DNA of 64,000 bases from the NCBI GenBank assembly GCA_002897615.1, contig BDTX01000021.1, positions 186,001 through 250,000 of the forward strand, in the 5' to 3' direction. This document shows, one piece after another, positions 50,132 through 59,272 of this stretch. Position numbers and translations under genes: made by a program. The notes under the pieces were generated by a model. It did no database searches, was not told the origin of the DNA, and worked only from the letters and a program-made list of their open reading frames with translations. How positions within the stretch are numbered: position 1 is the stretch's first letter; every line of letters begins with the position of its first letter. The DNA is from a bacterium BMS3Bbin14. Lineage in GTDB: Bacteria > Desulfobacterota > Desulfobulbia > Desulfobulbales > Desulfobulbaceae.

Positions 50132-52102
50132 TTAGAAAGACCTTTTGAGGCTGAAGGTGGTGATATAGACGGTGCCGTCCTGACGGTCGTCGATCTCGTC
50201 ATTGTATATGTGCGAGAGTAATTTGAGTCCGACCTCCCAGCCTGGCCGGAGTTGTTTGGTTATTTTTATTGATAACTCGGTTTCGGATATCTTTAACGCT
50301 GAAAAAGAGGTCAGCGAGTCCGGCGTTTCGGTTATGGCCGTACCGGGCAAAAGTTTGCCGGCGGAAATCGTATGGCTGATATCGGCCGTGCAGGTTGTGT
50401 CGTCCCGGGGCCGGAAATTTAAACTCAGAGTGTACGAGTTCGACTCATTCGTGTAGGGAACTCCGGGGTCGATGTACGGCAGGTCGCCGTCCCATCCCGG
50501 AGCGTCCCATTTTCCATAAGCCAGATCCTGTTCGATCTCGCCCCGGTAATAAGCCCAGCTTGCCGTAAGACTTGCTTTGGGAGAGAGCATAAAGGACAGG
50601 CTGCCGAGGAACCGGTCGTTTCTTGACGTCCTTTTCCCACCGTCGACAACAGTATCCGGTTCGACATTGAGATACCGGATATGATTCCTGACGTTGAGGG
50701 TCAGGCTGTAATCTAGCAGGGCCGTAACCTGGGGAATAGGCAGATATGTTGTTGAAAACCTGACCTGGTTCGAGGAGTCGGGTTCAATGTTGTAGGCAGG
50801 ATGGTCATAGTATTTGTAATCGTAAATGGCCTTAAATTTGAGTTTGTTCAAAGGTCTGGTATAGGCGGTCAATTTTATGCTGTGGATGTTCGTGTATTCA
50901 GGCAGGATTCTCCAGGCGGCACTGTCCTGCCTGGCAAGATGTTCAAAGTGGTACGCCGGAATAATGGTCAGGCGGGAGATGGGCCTGAAGCTCGCCGACC
51001 AGGAAAAAATATCCTTCCTTGAGGAAATCGACCGCCTGACCGGATAGGTCATTGTATGGGCAAGCCCTTTCAGGGTGACAAAATCAGGATTGTCCAAGGC
51101 CAGGTCTCTGTGTCGGTACTTGAAAAAAAACATCAGGCTCGGGGCGGGAACCCAGCTGACATCCACGGCCCCCTGCCAGGTGTCTGCGACCGCGCCGCTG
51201 TAATTATTTTTCCGGTGTCCGTTATCGAGGGTCACCGACGCGACAATTCTACCGGTATAGGAGGTATGCAGCTTCAGGGAGTTTGCCCGGGACTCGGTCT
51301 CGGGGATGACGTTATGCGGGTATATATCAGCAGGTCTGGTGGCGGCCGCAGGATAAAAGTCGTAAAGGACATTGTTGTTGCCGGGATCAAAGCGGCTGAA
51401 ATCGTGTGTATATTCGATCTCCAGGGGTCCCAGGTGGCTGTTTACCCCCAAGGTTATAGCATTCGATCTCCAGTCTATCTGGCGGGTTTCTGATATTTTG
51501 TGGATATTTTCGAAACCACCGAGCAAAAAACGCTGCTGTATGGAACCTTCTTTTGCAACATATCGATGCTTCAGGAAGATATGAAAGGGGAAATCCGGGG
51601 CCTTGAGCCGGAGGGAGAGAAAATTATTCGATATATTGGTAGAATAGCGGGCACCGACATTCCGGTCCTCGTAATTGATCTCCGGCGGCTCGCCGCTATG
51701 CTGATAATCAGAGTGCTCCAGATTATGGTGAACCCTGATGAAAATATCCCTGAATAGCAGCAGGTCGCTATAGGCATAGCCCGTGTCCGCGTACACGTCG
51801 TTTTTATTGAGAAACTCTCCGTTCAGGTGAAACCGGTACGGCAGCGGACACGAGAATGCGTCAATGCCGGCGGTCAGGGATGAATGGAGATCCTGATATT
51901 CTCCGGCCCGTTCAGAATCGTCCAGGTTTACCCAGCGGTATCCTGCAAAAAACTGGGTTTTCGACTGGCAAGAGGGAAGCCGGGCATTATTCTCCACCCC
52001 TTTCGGAGTACCTTCCGCCAAGGCCGGCGCAACCGTGCCGCAGACGATCAGCCCCAGAGACAAACATTCTCTCAGGAAACGGCGGGCCCTTGAACGTTTC
52101 AT
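50132..52102 (-). CDS. MtrB/PioB-like outer-membrane beta-barrel
   Basis: A 656-residue outer-membrane protein. A signal peptide ending APALAEG is followed by a long series of alternating amphipathic beta strands, with a terminal TFSLKRSF ending in Phe as expected for BAM-inserted barrels. Length, strand pattern and the neighbouring decaheme cytochrome match the MtrB/PioB/decaheme-associated porin family. That family holds an MtrA-type cytochrome inside the pore to carry electrons across the outer membrane. The MtrB N-terminal CxxC is not seen; cysteines occur at SCQSK and FSCPL. The ATG overlaps the cytochrome stop by four bases. Confidence 0.78.
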   Translation of the reverse strand: MKRSRARRFLRECLSLGLIVCGTVAPALAEGTPKGVENNARLPSCQSKTQFFAGYRWVNLDDSERAGEYQDLHSSLTAGIDAFSCPLPYRFHLNGEFLNKNDVYADTGYAYSDLLLFRDIFIRVHHNLEHSDYQHSGEPPEINYEDRNVGARYSTNISNNFLSLRLKAPDFPFHIFLKHRYVAKEGSIQQRFLLGGFENIHKISETRQIDWRSNAITLGVNSHLGPLEIEYTHDFSRFDPGNNNVLYDFYPAAATRPADIYPHNVIPETESRANSLKLHTSYTGRIVASVTLDNGHRKNNYSGAVADTWQGAVDVSWVPAPSLMFFFKYRHRDLALDNPDFVTLKGLAHTMTYPVRRSISSRKDIFSWSASFRPISRLTIIPAYHFEHLARQDSAAWRILPEYTNIHSIKLTAYTRPLNKLKFKAIYDYKYYDHPAYNIEPDSSNQVRFSTTYLPIPQVTALLDYSLTLNVRNHIRYLNVEPDTVVDGGKRTSRNDRFLGSLSFMLSPKASLTASWAYYRGEIEQDLAYGKWDAPGWDGDLPYIDPGVPYTNESNSYTLSLNFRPRDDTTCTADISHTISAGKLLPGTAITETPDSLTSFSALKISETELSIKITKQLRPGWEVGLKLLSHIYNDEIDDRQDGTVYITTFSLKRSF

Positions 52103-53127
52103 TGCGTCAACCTGCCCTTACCGGAAAAAGACGGGGTGTCGGAGCCGTGGATATTGGAGTGGCAGTCCGTGCATTTCGAATAGAATGCGCTGCCGATTGC
52201 TGCCGAGGCCTTGCCGCCGGCGGGTGAATTGATCCTATGCCCCACATGACACTGCAGGCACAGAAATGGTTGCCGCGCAACCAGGAGGTTGTTGTTGACC
52301 GAGCCATGGGGGGTATGGCAGTTCATGCAGTCAGCCGCGACATCCGCATGCTCGAAAACAAAGGGGCCTCTTTTTTCGGGATGACACTGGACGCAGGTTG
52401 CCTTTATGGTCTTTTTCCGCAGCAGCATGGCCGAACTGCCGCCATGGGGGTTGTGACAATCGGTGCAGAATACCCGCCCTTCATTTACAGGATGATGGCT
52501 GGGCAGGGAAAATTCCACCTGCGTTGTTTGATGACAGCGAAAACAGAGCCGGGCCGTATCTATCGGCCTGACTTTTAAATCAGGGCTCTTGTGAACAGTG
52601 TGGCAATCGAAACATGAAACGCCGTTTACGGCATGGATGCTGGCATTCCAGTTATGCAGGTTAAACGTGGCATTGGCGGTGTGGCACTTGAGGCAGATCA
52701 ACGACTGGGCCGGCGCGGGCAGGGCCTTCAGGTCGATCAGGGTTTTGTAGTCACATGTCGTTTTTATGCCTTTTTTGGCATTCTCCGCCACCAGTTTCCT
52801 GGTCAGGCCTTTTATGGCAAGGCTGCCCGGTCCATGACAGGATTCGCAGTCAACGAGCGGCAGGCCGGATTCCTTTTTCAGCTGCGCCCCCATGGTGCTG
52901 GCATCAAAGTATTTCTTCAGCCGGTCATGCGCATGGCAGGCCGCAAGGCAATTGGTCGTACCCACATAGTCGGCATCAAACCTGCCGACGATCATTTTTT
53001 CGTATTTCTTGATCGGCAGAATGGGTTTGGACCCCTTCAGAGCGTTGCAGCCGCTCAAGGAGCAAAGAAGCGGAATTATGAACAAGGAAAATGTATTGAG
53101 AAAGCGACCCTTGAAAAATATGTACAT
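52099..53127 (-). CDS. Decaheme c-type cytochrome, MtrA/DmsE-like lipoprotein
   Basis: A ~342-residue multiheme cytochrome. It has nine CxxCH motifs (CESCH, CLKCH, CFDCH, CFRCH, CTDCH, CVQCH, CMNCH, CLQCH, CTDCH). A tenth, first site has an extra residue (CLAACH). The total matches the ten hemes of MtrA/DmsE. An N-terminal signal with lipobox LSGC (Cys27) predicts a lipid anchor, unlike soluble MtrA. ATG 53127 is chosen, with AGGGA upstream; longer frames lack signal features. It is first in the cytochrome-porin-binding-protein-kinase operon. Expected role: electron transfer between periplasm and outside. No outer-surface cytochrome gene is in the window. Confidence 0.88.
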   Translation of the reverse strand: MYIFFKGRFLNTFSLFIIPLLCSLSGCNALKGSKPILPIKKYEKMIVGRFDADYVGTTNCLAACHAHDRLKKYFDASTMGAQLKKESGLPLVDCESCHGPGSLAIKGLTRKLVAENAKKGIKTTCDYKTLIDLKALPAPAQSLICLKCHTANATFNLHNWNASIHAVNGVSCFDCHTVHKSPDLKVRPIDTARLCFRCHQTTQVEFSLPSHHPVNEGRVFCTDCHNPHGGSSAMLLRKKTIKATCVQCHPEKRGPFVFEHADVAADCMNCHTPHGSVNNNLLVARQPFLCLQCHVGHRINSPAGGKASAAIGSAFYSKCTDCHSNIHGSDTPSFSGKGRLTQ

Positions 53128-53347
53128 AGCTCTGGATTCCCTTTGCCGCCTCTGCCGGTGGATGCGGCCTTCATGGCAGAACATTATTATAATTATTTTC
53201 CAACAATTTTGCAGTCGTGTCAAGCATACTTTTTTCCCGAAAATGAGTCTGCCAGGGCAACTAGGTGCTGCTACGGGCCGGGCTGGCGGCCCGTGGTCAA
53301 GGAAGACTTTGTCAAAAAACGTCCGGGCGGGACCGTTTTCGGTCTAT

Positions 53348-53476
53348 CCTGAATCCGTGACGGCTTGAGATTATACTCCATGCAATATGTGGAATTTATA
53401 TGCATTATATGCCAAAAAAGTCATTTTATGGTTTTTTGCTACGCCGCCCTGCGGGGCGTCCGAGAACGGATCCAGG
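53348..53476 (-). mobile_element. Family 1 MITE-like element, copy 7 (short form)
   Basis: A 129-bp copy from CCTGAATCCGTGACGG to GAACGGATCCAGG, with a perfect 5-bp duplication TCTAT (53343-53347 and 53477-53481). It is located between the cytochrome operon and the PilZ gene and takes up most of that gap. Confidence 0.9.
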
Positions 53477-53493
53477 TCTATGTCTACTATAGT

Positions 53494-53522
53494 TTGACAA
53501 AAAAAAGAGGGCCTTGTAGAGT
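53494..53522 (+). promoter_or_regulatory. Possible promoter of the PilZ gene
   Basis: TTGACA (53494-53499), 17 bases and TAGAGT (53517-53522), 89 bases before the PilZ start. It lies just outside MITE copy 7. Confidence 0.35.
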
Positions 53523-53610
53523 TCAGAAGAGCAGAAACGATGTATCAGTGCATAGTTAGTTCAATGGATCAGTACATTTTCGTATACCAAGAACCCAGGC
53601 AGGTTGACTC

Positions 53611-53985
53611 ATGAGCGACAGCGAACGCAGACGCTATATTAGGCCGGAATCATTAAATCTTCTCGACTATCTCGTGGTTGATAAACAGGGGAGGCAGGGC
53701 GTTTACAGTATGGGCCGGACGCTCAATATCAGTGTCGGCGGCATCCTGATGGAGACACATATTCCCCTGCCGGCCGGCCAGCAGGTCATGATTACGATGG
53801 GCCTGGGAGACGAGCTGATTGACGTGATGGGGCGAATCATCCATTCAACCTGCGGTCAGGATAATATGTATCATAACGGCATCGAGTTCTTCCATGTTCC
53901 CGATACCGACCGGCATATTCTCTATCGGTATGTTGAACTCTTCCACGAGCGTTTCCCCGACGCCCGGCATGTCGCGCTTTTTTAA
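53611..53985 (+). CDS. PilZ-domain c-di-GMP receptor
   Basis: A 124-residue single-domain PilZ protein. The c-di-GMP-binding marks are the N-terminal RRRYIR (RxxxR, residues 7-11) and NISVGG (39-44, the (D/N)xSxxG motif), followed by a six-stranded barrel with VMGRIIHS and GIEFFHV. It probably reads out c-di-GMP made by proteins such as the WspR-like cyclase 24 kb away. The gene is monocistronic, and its target cannot be read from the sequence. Confidence 0.88.
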   Translation: MSDSERRRYIRPESLNLLDYLVVDKQGRQGVYSMGRTLNISVGGILMETHIPLPAGQQVMITMGLGDELIDVMGRIIHSTCGQDNMYHNGIEFFHVPDTDRHILYRYVELFHERFPDARHVALF

Positions 53986-54040
53986 GCCGACCTTCCCGCC
54001 GCCTGCCGGCCAGCAGTTCCCTCACGCTTGTTCCGGAGTT

Positions 54041-54167
54041 GCTGAATTCGTTATCGGGCGCCCCGCAGGGCGGCGCGGTGAAGACCAGTAAATGTATTTG
54101 TTCGGCAGTAATACAATAAATTCCATAAGTTGCATGGGGTCTCACCTTGAGCCGTTACGGATTCAGG
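54041..54167 (+). mobile_element. Family 1 MITE-like element, copy 8 (short form)
   Basis: A 127-bp copy from GCTGAATTCGTTATCGGGCG to GCCGTTACGGATTCAGG. Its right terminal repeat runs into the 3' end of manC on the other strand and supplies its TGA stop (54163-54165). The flanking pentamers GAGTT and ATGTT agree at only three bases. Confidence 0.8.
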
Positions 54168-55578
54168 ATGTTGTCTCCCGGCGGCCGTAGACGTCATCAA
54201 AGCGGACAATATCGTCTTCGCCGAGATAACTGCCGATCTGGATTTCAATCAGTTCAAGGGGGATGGTTCCCGGATTTTCCAGCCGGTGCCTGGTGCCGGC
54301 CGGAATATAGGTGGATTGATTTTCATAGAGCGGAATGACCTGCTCGCCGTTGGTCACCTGCGCCGTTCCCGAGACCACGACCCAGTGCTCGTGCCGGTGG
54401 TGGTGCATCTGCAGGGAGAGTTTCGCCGCCGGGTTGACCGTGATCCGTTTGATCTGAAAGCGCTCATGCAGCTCAAGGGTGGTATAGCTGCCCCAGGGAC
54501 GGTAGACGGTCTTGTGAATATGAAACTCGTCCCGCTTTCTCTGTTTGAGCTTGTTGACGATTTTTTTCACCTCCTGCGACCGGGAGAGGGGGGCGACCAG
54601 CACTGCATCCGCTGTCTCCACGACCATGGTGTCCCGGAGCCCGACTGCGGCCACCAGGCTGTCGTCCGAGTGGATCAGCGAGTTTTTCACATCTTCCAGG
54701 ATAACGTCGCCGGTGACCACATTGCCCTGTTCGTCCTTGGCCGATGCCCGCCATAGGGCCAGCCAGGAACCGATGTCGCTCCAACCCATATCCGCCTCGA
54801 TCACGGCGGCCTTGTCGGTTTTCTCCATCAGGGCATAGTCAATGGAATCGTTCGGGCACCGCTGCATGGCTGTCTTCTCGAAGCGGAAAAAAATGCCGTC
54901 CGTCCGTCCTTTATTCACCGCTTCGGTCATCTGCGTCACAATGGCCGGCTCATGCTCTGTCAGCTCCGCCAGGAACGTTGCCACGGAAAAGGCAAACATG
55001 CCGCTGTTCCATAAATACTCGCCGCTGGCCACGTACTGTTTTGCCGTGGCCAGGTCCGGCTTCTCGACAAACGACCGCACCTGGTCGCCCTCGCCCCGGG
55101 CAATATAGCCGTAACCGGTCTCCGGGCCGTCAGGGACAATGCCGAAGGTCGCCAGCCTGCCGTTTTCGGCCAGCCGGACGGCCTTGCCGACCGCGGTCTC
55201 GAAGGCTGCCGGGGCGGTGATCAGGTGGTCGGCGGGTAGCACCAGCAGGACCGCCGCCTCTCCCCCATGTTGGCGGGCGTAGAGGGCGGCCCCGCAGATC
55301 GCCGGCGCCGTGTTGCGGCCTATCGGTTCCAGGAGCAGGTGGTAGGCCGGGAACAGATCCAGTTCCTCCAGCTGCGTCTTGGTGAGAAAGCGATGCTCTT
55401 CGCCCGCCACCACAATGGGTGGCAGGATATCGTCAAGCTCGTTGACCCGGGCCAGCGTTTCCTGCAGGAGAGAGCGGTTGCCGATCAGGTTGATGAGCTG
55501 TTTGGGATAGAGTTCCCTGGAAAGAGGCCAGAGGCGGGAACCGCTTCCTCCGGCCAGGATGACGGGTTGAATGGACAC
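54163..55578 (-). CDS. manC: Mannose-1-phosphate guanylyltransferase / mannose-6-phosphate isomerase
   Basis: A bifunctional 471-residue enzyme making GDP-mannose. The N-terminal nucleotidyltransferase has LAGGSGSRLWPLSRELYPKQ, AVLLVLPADHLI, FVEKPD and MGWSDIGSWLALW. The C-terminal cupin isomerase domain has YRPWGSYTTLELHERFQIKR, LSLQMHHHRHEHWVVVSGTA and YIPAGTRHRLENPG. The last residues (RETTS) and the stop come from the junction with MITE copy 8, so the original C terminus may have been altered. It is followed upstream by manB on the same strand, consistent with one GDP-mannose operon. Confidence 0.95.
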   Translation of the reverse strand: MSIQPVILAGGSGSRLWPLSRELYPKQLINLIGNRSLLQETLARVNELDDILPPIVVAGEEHRFLTKTQLEELDLFPAYHLLLEPIGRNTAPAICGAALYARQHGGEAAVLLVLPADHLITAPAAFETAVGKAVRLAENGRLATFGIVPDGPETGYGYIARGEGDQVRSFVEKPDLATAKQYVASGEYLWNSGMFAFSVATFLAELTEHEPAIVTQMTEAVNKGRTDGIFFRFEKTAMQRCPNDSIDYALMEKTDKAAVIEADMGWSDIGSWLALWRASAKDEQGNVVTGDVILEDVKNSLIHSDDSLVAAVGLRDTMVVETADAVLVAPLSRSQEVKKIVNKLKQRKRDEFHIHKTVYRPWGSYTTLELHERFQIKRITVNPAAKLSLQMHHHRHEHWVVVSGTAQVTNGEQVIPLYENQSTYIPAGTRHRLENPGTIPLELIEIQIGSYLGEDDIVRFDDVYGRRETTS

Positions 55579-55622
55579 AATATGACCTCTGTAGTATCTG
55601 GATGATGTTATTGTTGAATCCG

Positions 55623-57008
55623 TTAATTCGGGCCGCGAATAAGGTCGAGCAGTTCCCTGGTTTTTTCCCGCAGCAGCTTCTGGTCGCCCCGGGTTTCCAC
55701 GTTGAGGCGTAAGACCGGTTCGGTGTTTGATTGGCGGAGATTGAAACGATAGCCGGGAAAGGAGATGCTCAGGCCGTCGGTATAATCCTGTTCGCCGTCG
55801 CCATACCGGTGTTGGATTGCCCTGATCACTGCGTCCGGGTCGGCCACCTTCGAGTTGATCTCGCCGCTGACCGGGTAGGCGGCCATGCGGCTGTCCACCA
55901 TTGAGGAAAGCGTTTGCCCCGACTCGCTGAGCAGCCGGCAGACCAGCAGCCAGGGGATCATGCCCGAATCACAGTAGCCGAACTCCCTGAAATAATGATG
56001 CGCCGACATCTCGCCGCCATACACGGCATCCTCTTGCCGCATTTTTTCCTTGATAAAGGCATGGCCGGTGCGGGTCATGACCGGGATGCCGCCCGCCGCC
56101 TCCACCACTTCCCTGGTGTTCCAGATGAGCCGGGGGTCGTGGAGGATGGTGGCCCCGGGATGCAGTTTGAGCATGGCCACGGCCAGCAGGCCGACAATAT
56201 AATAGCCCTCAACGAAGCGGCCGGTTTCGTCATAGAAGAAACAGCGGTCAAAGTCACCGTCCCAGGCCAGGCCCAGGTCCGCCTTGTGTTCCCGCACCGC
56301 CCGGGCCGTTGCCTCCCGTTTCTCCGGCAACAGCGGGTTGGGCACCCCGTGCGGGAAACGGCCGTCCGGCTCGTGCTGCAGTTTCACCAGGGAAAAGGGC
56401 AGGTAGTTCTCCAGCAGGTCAAGCACCGGCCCGGCACAGCCGTTACCGGCGTTGACCACCAGCTTCAGCGGCCGCAGCCGCTCGGGATCAACCTGGCCGG
56501 CGGTCAGGAGCCGGCGGAGGTAGGCGCTTTTGTCGCCGGCGGCTTCGGCCTTGCCCGGCCGGCCGCAGGGCTGCCCCATGGCGGTCTCGTACCAGGTGTC
56601 CGAGGCGGCCCGCGCCGCAATCTCACGGAGGCCGGAATCACTGCTTACCGGCCGGGCGCCGTGCCGGACCAGTTTCATGCCGTTATAGTCTGCCGGATTG
56701 TGGCTGGCGGTCACCATGATGCCGCCGTCCACCCCCCGGTCCTCGCCGCTGAAAACGGCATGGTAGACCTCTTCTGTGCCGCAGAGCCCGAGATCCAGGA
56801 CATCCACCCCGTAAGCAAGCAGTGTTTCGGTCAGCGCCCCGGCCAGCTCGGGGCTGGTGAGGCGCATGTCCCGGCCGATAACGATTTTTTTAAGGGCAAA
56901 CAGCTCGGCAAAGGCCAGGCCGACCCGGCGGGCGATTGCCGCATTCAGTTCATCGGGCACCCGGCCCCGGATATCATAGGCGGTAAAACAGCGCAGCTGT
57001 ACGGTCAT
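55623..57008 (-). CDS. manB: Phosphomannomutase/phosphoglucomutase
   Basis: A 461-residue alpha-D-phosphohexomutase (AlgC/ManB type) converting mannose-6-phosphate to mannose-1-phosphate. It has the N-terminal FTAYDIRGRVPDELN, the active-site phosphoserine loop TASHNPADYNGMK (~99), the metal-binding loop DGDFDRCFF, GGEMSAHHYF (sugar binding) and the C-terminal phosphate-binding RQSNTEPVLRLNVE. ATG 57008 follows AGGGG. It lies 45 bp upstream of manC. It is divergent from rfbA across a 160-bp region that should hold both promoters. Confidence 0.95.
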   Translation of the reverse strand: MTVQLRCFTAYDIRGRVPDELNAAIARRVGLAFAELFALKKIVIGRDMRLTSPELAGALTETLLAYGVDVLDLGLCGTEEVYHAVFSGEDRGVDGGIMVTASHNPADYNGMKLVRHGARPVSSDSGLREIAARAASDTWYETAMGQPCGRPGKAEAAGDKSAYLRRLLTAGQVDPERLRPLKLVVNAGNGCAGPVLDLLENYLPFSLVKLQHEPDGRFPHGVPNPLLPEKREATARAVREHKADLGLAWDGDFDRCFFYDETGRFVEGYYIVGLLAVAMLKLHPGATILHDPRLIWNTREVVEAAGGIPVMTRTGHAFIKEKMRQEDAVYGGEMSAHHYFREFGYCDSGMIPWLLVCRLLSESGQTLSSMVDSRMAAYPVSGEINSKVADPDAVIRAIQHRYGDGEQDYTDGLSISFPGYRFNLRQSNTEPVLRLNVETRGDQKLLREKTRELLDLIRGPN

Positions 57009-57167
57009 CAATAAACCCCTTTACAAAACAGATCTTGAAAGTGGAGAAAAATAGAGTATAAAGGACTTTTTTAAGAGGTCAACTCAAAAGATCATTGTAT
57101 CGGGAGCTTACCACCGGCAGCATTACCCCGGCAAGGATCAGTTTACCCGTACGCATGAGGAGTTTTG

Positions 57168-58061
57168 ATGAAAGGCATCATCCTGGCCGGCGGTTCCGGC
57201 ACCCGGCTCTACCCCCTGACCCGGGTCATCAGCAAGCAGCTGATTCCGGTCTACGACAAGCCCATGATCTATTATCCCCTGTCGGTGCTTATGCTGGCCG
57301 GGATCAGGGACATCCTCATTATCTCCACCCCCGGCGACCTGCCGCGCTTTTCCGAACTCTTCGGCAACGGCTCGGACCTGGGACTGAATATCTCCTATGC
57401 GCCGCAGCCGCGGCCGGAAGGCCTGGCTCAGGCCTTTATCATCGGCAAGGAATTCATCGGCAGGGATTCCGTCTGCCTGGTCCTTGGCGACAACATATTT
57501 TTTGGCCACGGTTTCGCGGAAATCGTCCGGGAATGCAGCAGGATTACGGCCGGCGGCATTATCTTCGGCTACCTGGTCCGTGATCCGGAACGGTACGGCG
57601 TGGTTGAGTTTGATCGAGACAACAACGTGATCGGCATAGAGGAAAAACCGGCAAGACCAAAGTCGCGTTACGCGGTCCCCGGCCTCTACTTCTATGATAA
57701 CGAGGTGGTGGCCGTGGCCGAGTCCATCAAACCATCCGGCCGGGGCGAGCTGGAAATCACCGAGGTGAACAACCGCTACCTGGGCCGGGGCAAGCTCAAG
57801 GTGGAGCTGCTGGGCCGCGGCTTCTGCTGGCTTGACACCGGCACCCACGATTCCCTGCAGCAGGCGGCCAGTTATGTTCAGGCCGTCCAGGAACGCCAGG
57901 GCCTCAAGATCGCCTGCCTCGAGGAAATCGCCTACCGCCTCGGCTATATTGATCGCCGGCAGGTCGAGCGGCTGGCCTCCGGTATGCTGAAAAACCAGTA
58001 CGGTCTTTATCTCATGGACCTGTTGCGTGATTTAGACAGCAACAGAACGGCAGAGTTATGA
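57168..58061 (+). CDS. rfbA: Glucose-1-phosphate thymidylyltransferase
   Basis: A 297-residue enzyme of dTDP-rhamnose synthesis (RmlA). Signatures are [83 protein letters not shown] and [17 protein letters not shown] 57168 is preceded by GAGGAG. It overlaps rfbD by four bases (ATGA). rfbB and rfbC are not in the window. Confidence 0.96.
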   Translation: MKGIILAGGSGTRLYPLTRVISKQLIPVYDKPMIYYPLSVLMLAGIRDILIISTPGDLPRFSELFGNGSDLGLNISYAPQPRPEGLAQAFIIGKEFIGRDSVCLVLGDNIFFGHGFAEIVRECSRITAGGIIFGYLVRDPERYGVVEFDRDNNVIGIEEKPARPKSRYAVPGLYFYDNEVVAVAESIKPSGRGELEITEVNNRYLGRGKLKVELLGRGFCWLDTGTHDSLQQAASYVQAVQERQGLKIACLEEIAYRLGYIDRRQVERLASGMLKNQYGLYLMDLLRDLDSNRTAEL

Positions 58062-58936
58062 AAATAGTGATAACCGGGGGGCGCGGTCAGCTGGGGGGGG
58101 ACTGCCGCCGGGTTCTGGCCCCTGGTCATACGGTCCATGCCTTCGGCTCCGGCGACCTGGATATTACGGATGAACAACAGGTTGACAATGTCGTCCGGCG
58201 GCTGCAGCCGGACATCGTGATCAACTGCGCCGCCTATACGGCCGTGGACGCCTGCGAAGACGACCGGGAGCGCTGCCGGCTGGTCAACGGAACAGGGCCG
58301 GGTCTTCTGGCGGCAGCCACGGCGGATACGGGCTGCAAGTTGATTCATGTTTCCACGGATTATGTTTTTGACGGCAAGAAACCGCTGCCGGCGGCCTACC
58401 GCGAAGACGACCCGGTTGCGCCCCTGTCGGCGTACGGTTCAAGCAAGCTGGCCGGGGAAGAGGCGGTGCGGCAAAACAGCGACAACCACCTCATCATCCG
58501 GACCGCCTGGCTTTACGGCATGGGCGGCCGGAATTTTCTCAAAACCATGCTGCGCCTGGCCGTCAGTGATCCCCGGCGGACGATCAGGGTGGTCAACGAT
58601 CAGTTCGGCTCGCTCACCTGGACATACCGCCTGGCCCTGCAGATCAGGCGCCTGCTTGACAGTGACCTGACCGGGACGGTCCACGCGACCGCCGAAGGGT
58701 ACGGCTCCTGGTTCGACGGGGCCGGCCGTTTCCTCCGGGCCATGGGCGTGGAGCACTCCCTGGAGCCGTGCGCCACGGCCGACTATCCCACGGCTGCGCC
58801 CCGGCCGGCCAACTCAATCCTTGAAAACAGACGTCTGAAAAAATATTGTTTGAACAGCATGGTCTCCTGGGAGGATGATGTCGAACGGTTCGCCCGGGAG
58901 TTTCGTGGTCCGCTCCTGGCCGAGGCGCGGCAGTGA
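58058..58936 (+). CDS. rfbD: dTDP-4-dehydrorhamnose reductase
   Basis: A 292-residue short-chain reductase performing the last step of dTDP-L-rhamnose synthesis. It has the NAD(P)H loop [42 protein letters not shown], the catalytic YGSSKLAGE (YxxxK) and [13 protein letters not shown] long G run (58081-58103) opens the coding region. It is translated from an ATGA overlap with rfbA. The 336 bp after it contain MITE copy 9 and no gene that I can support. Confidence 0.95.
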   Translation: MKIVITGGRGQLGGDCRRVLAPGHTVHAFGSGDLDITDEQQVDNVVRRLQPDIVINCAAYTAVDACEDDRERCRLVNGTGPGLLAAATADTGCKLIHVSTDYVFDGKKPLPAAYREDDPVAPLSAYGSSKLAGEEAVRQNSDNHLIIRTAWLYGMGGRNFLKTMLRLAVSDPRRTIRVVNDQFGSLTWTYRLALQIRRLLDSDLTGTVHATAEGYGSWFDGAGRFLRAMGVEHSLEPCATADYPTAAPRPANSILENRRLKKYCLNSMVSWEDDVERFAREFRGPLLAEARQ

Positions 58937-59079
58937 AACGATAAGGGAGCGCCCAAAAAATAAGTTCGCAGAATCGGCTCCCGGCCGCGGGTTGGCAGAC
59001 CGACGAATCCGTAGTATGGCTTGTCTGGCCCATTAAAGACCTGGCAGGAGGTAACTCATCACTCTGTGGCAAACCGTAA

Positions 59080-59196
59080 CCGGAATCAGTGACGTGACGA
59101 CTTAAGGTGATGCTCCATATAATATGGATTTATTGCATTATCGCTGAGTAAAATCATTTTATGGCCTTCGCCGCGCCGCCCTGCGGGGCGGTCGAT
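59080..59196 (-). mobile_element. Family 1 MITE-like element, copy 9 (worn)
   Basis: The left end CCGGAATCAGTGACGTGACG and the core AATATGGATTTATTGCATTA are present. The right end stops after CCGCCCTGCGGGGCGGTCGA without a clear terminal repeat. Located between rfbD and the zinc-ribbon gene. Confidence 0.7.
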
Positions 59197-59272
59197 AAAA
59201 AAATTATTCATGACTTTTTTGTTTATCGCCACTGGTTGGCGGTGGCGGGATGAAGGAATAACAAAAAAACTC

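Noticed and set aside
55914-57014. 366-codon plus-strand frame opposite manB
   Set aside because: It is antisense to a well-supported phosphohexomutase and has no start signal.
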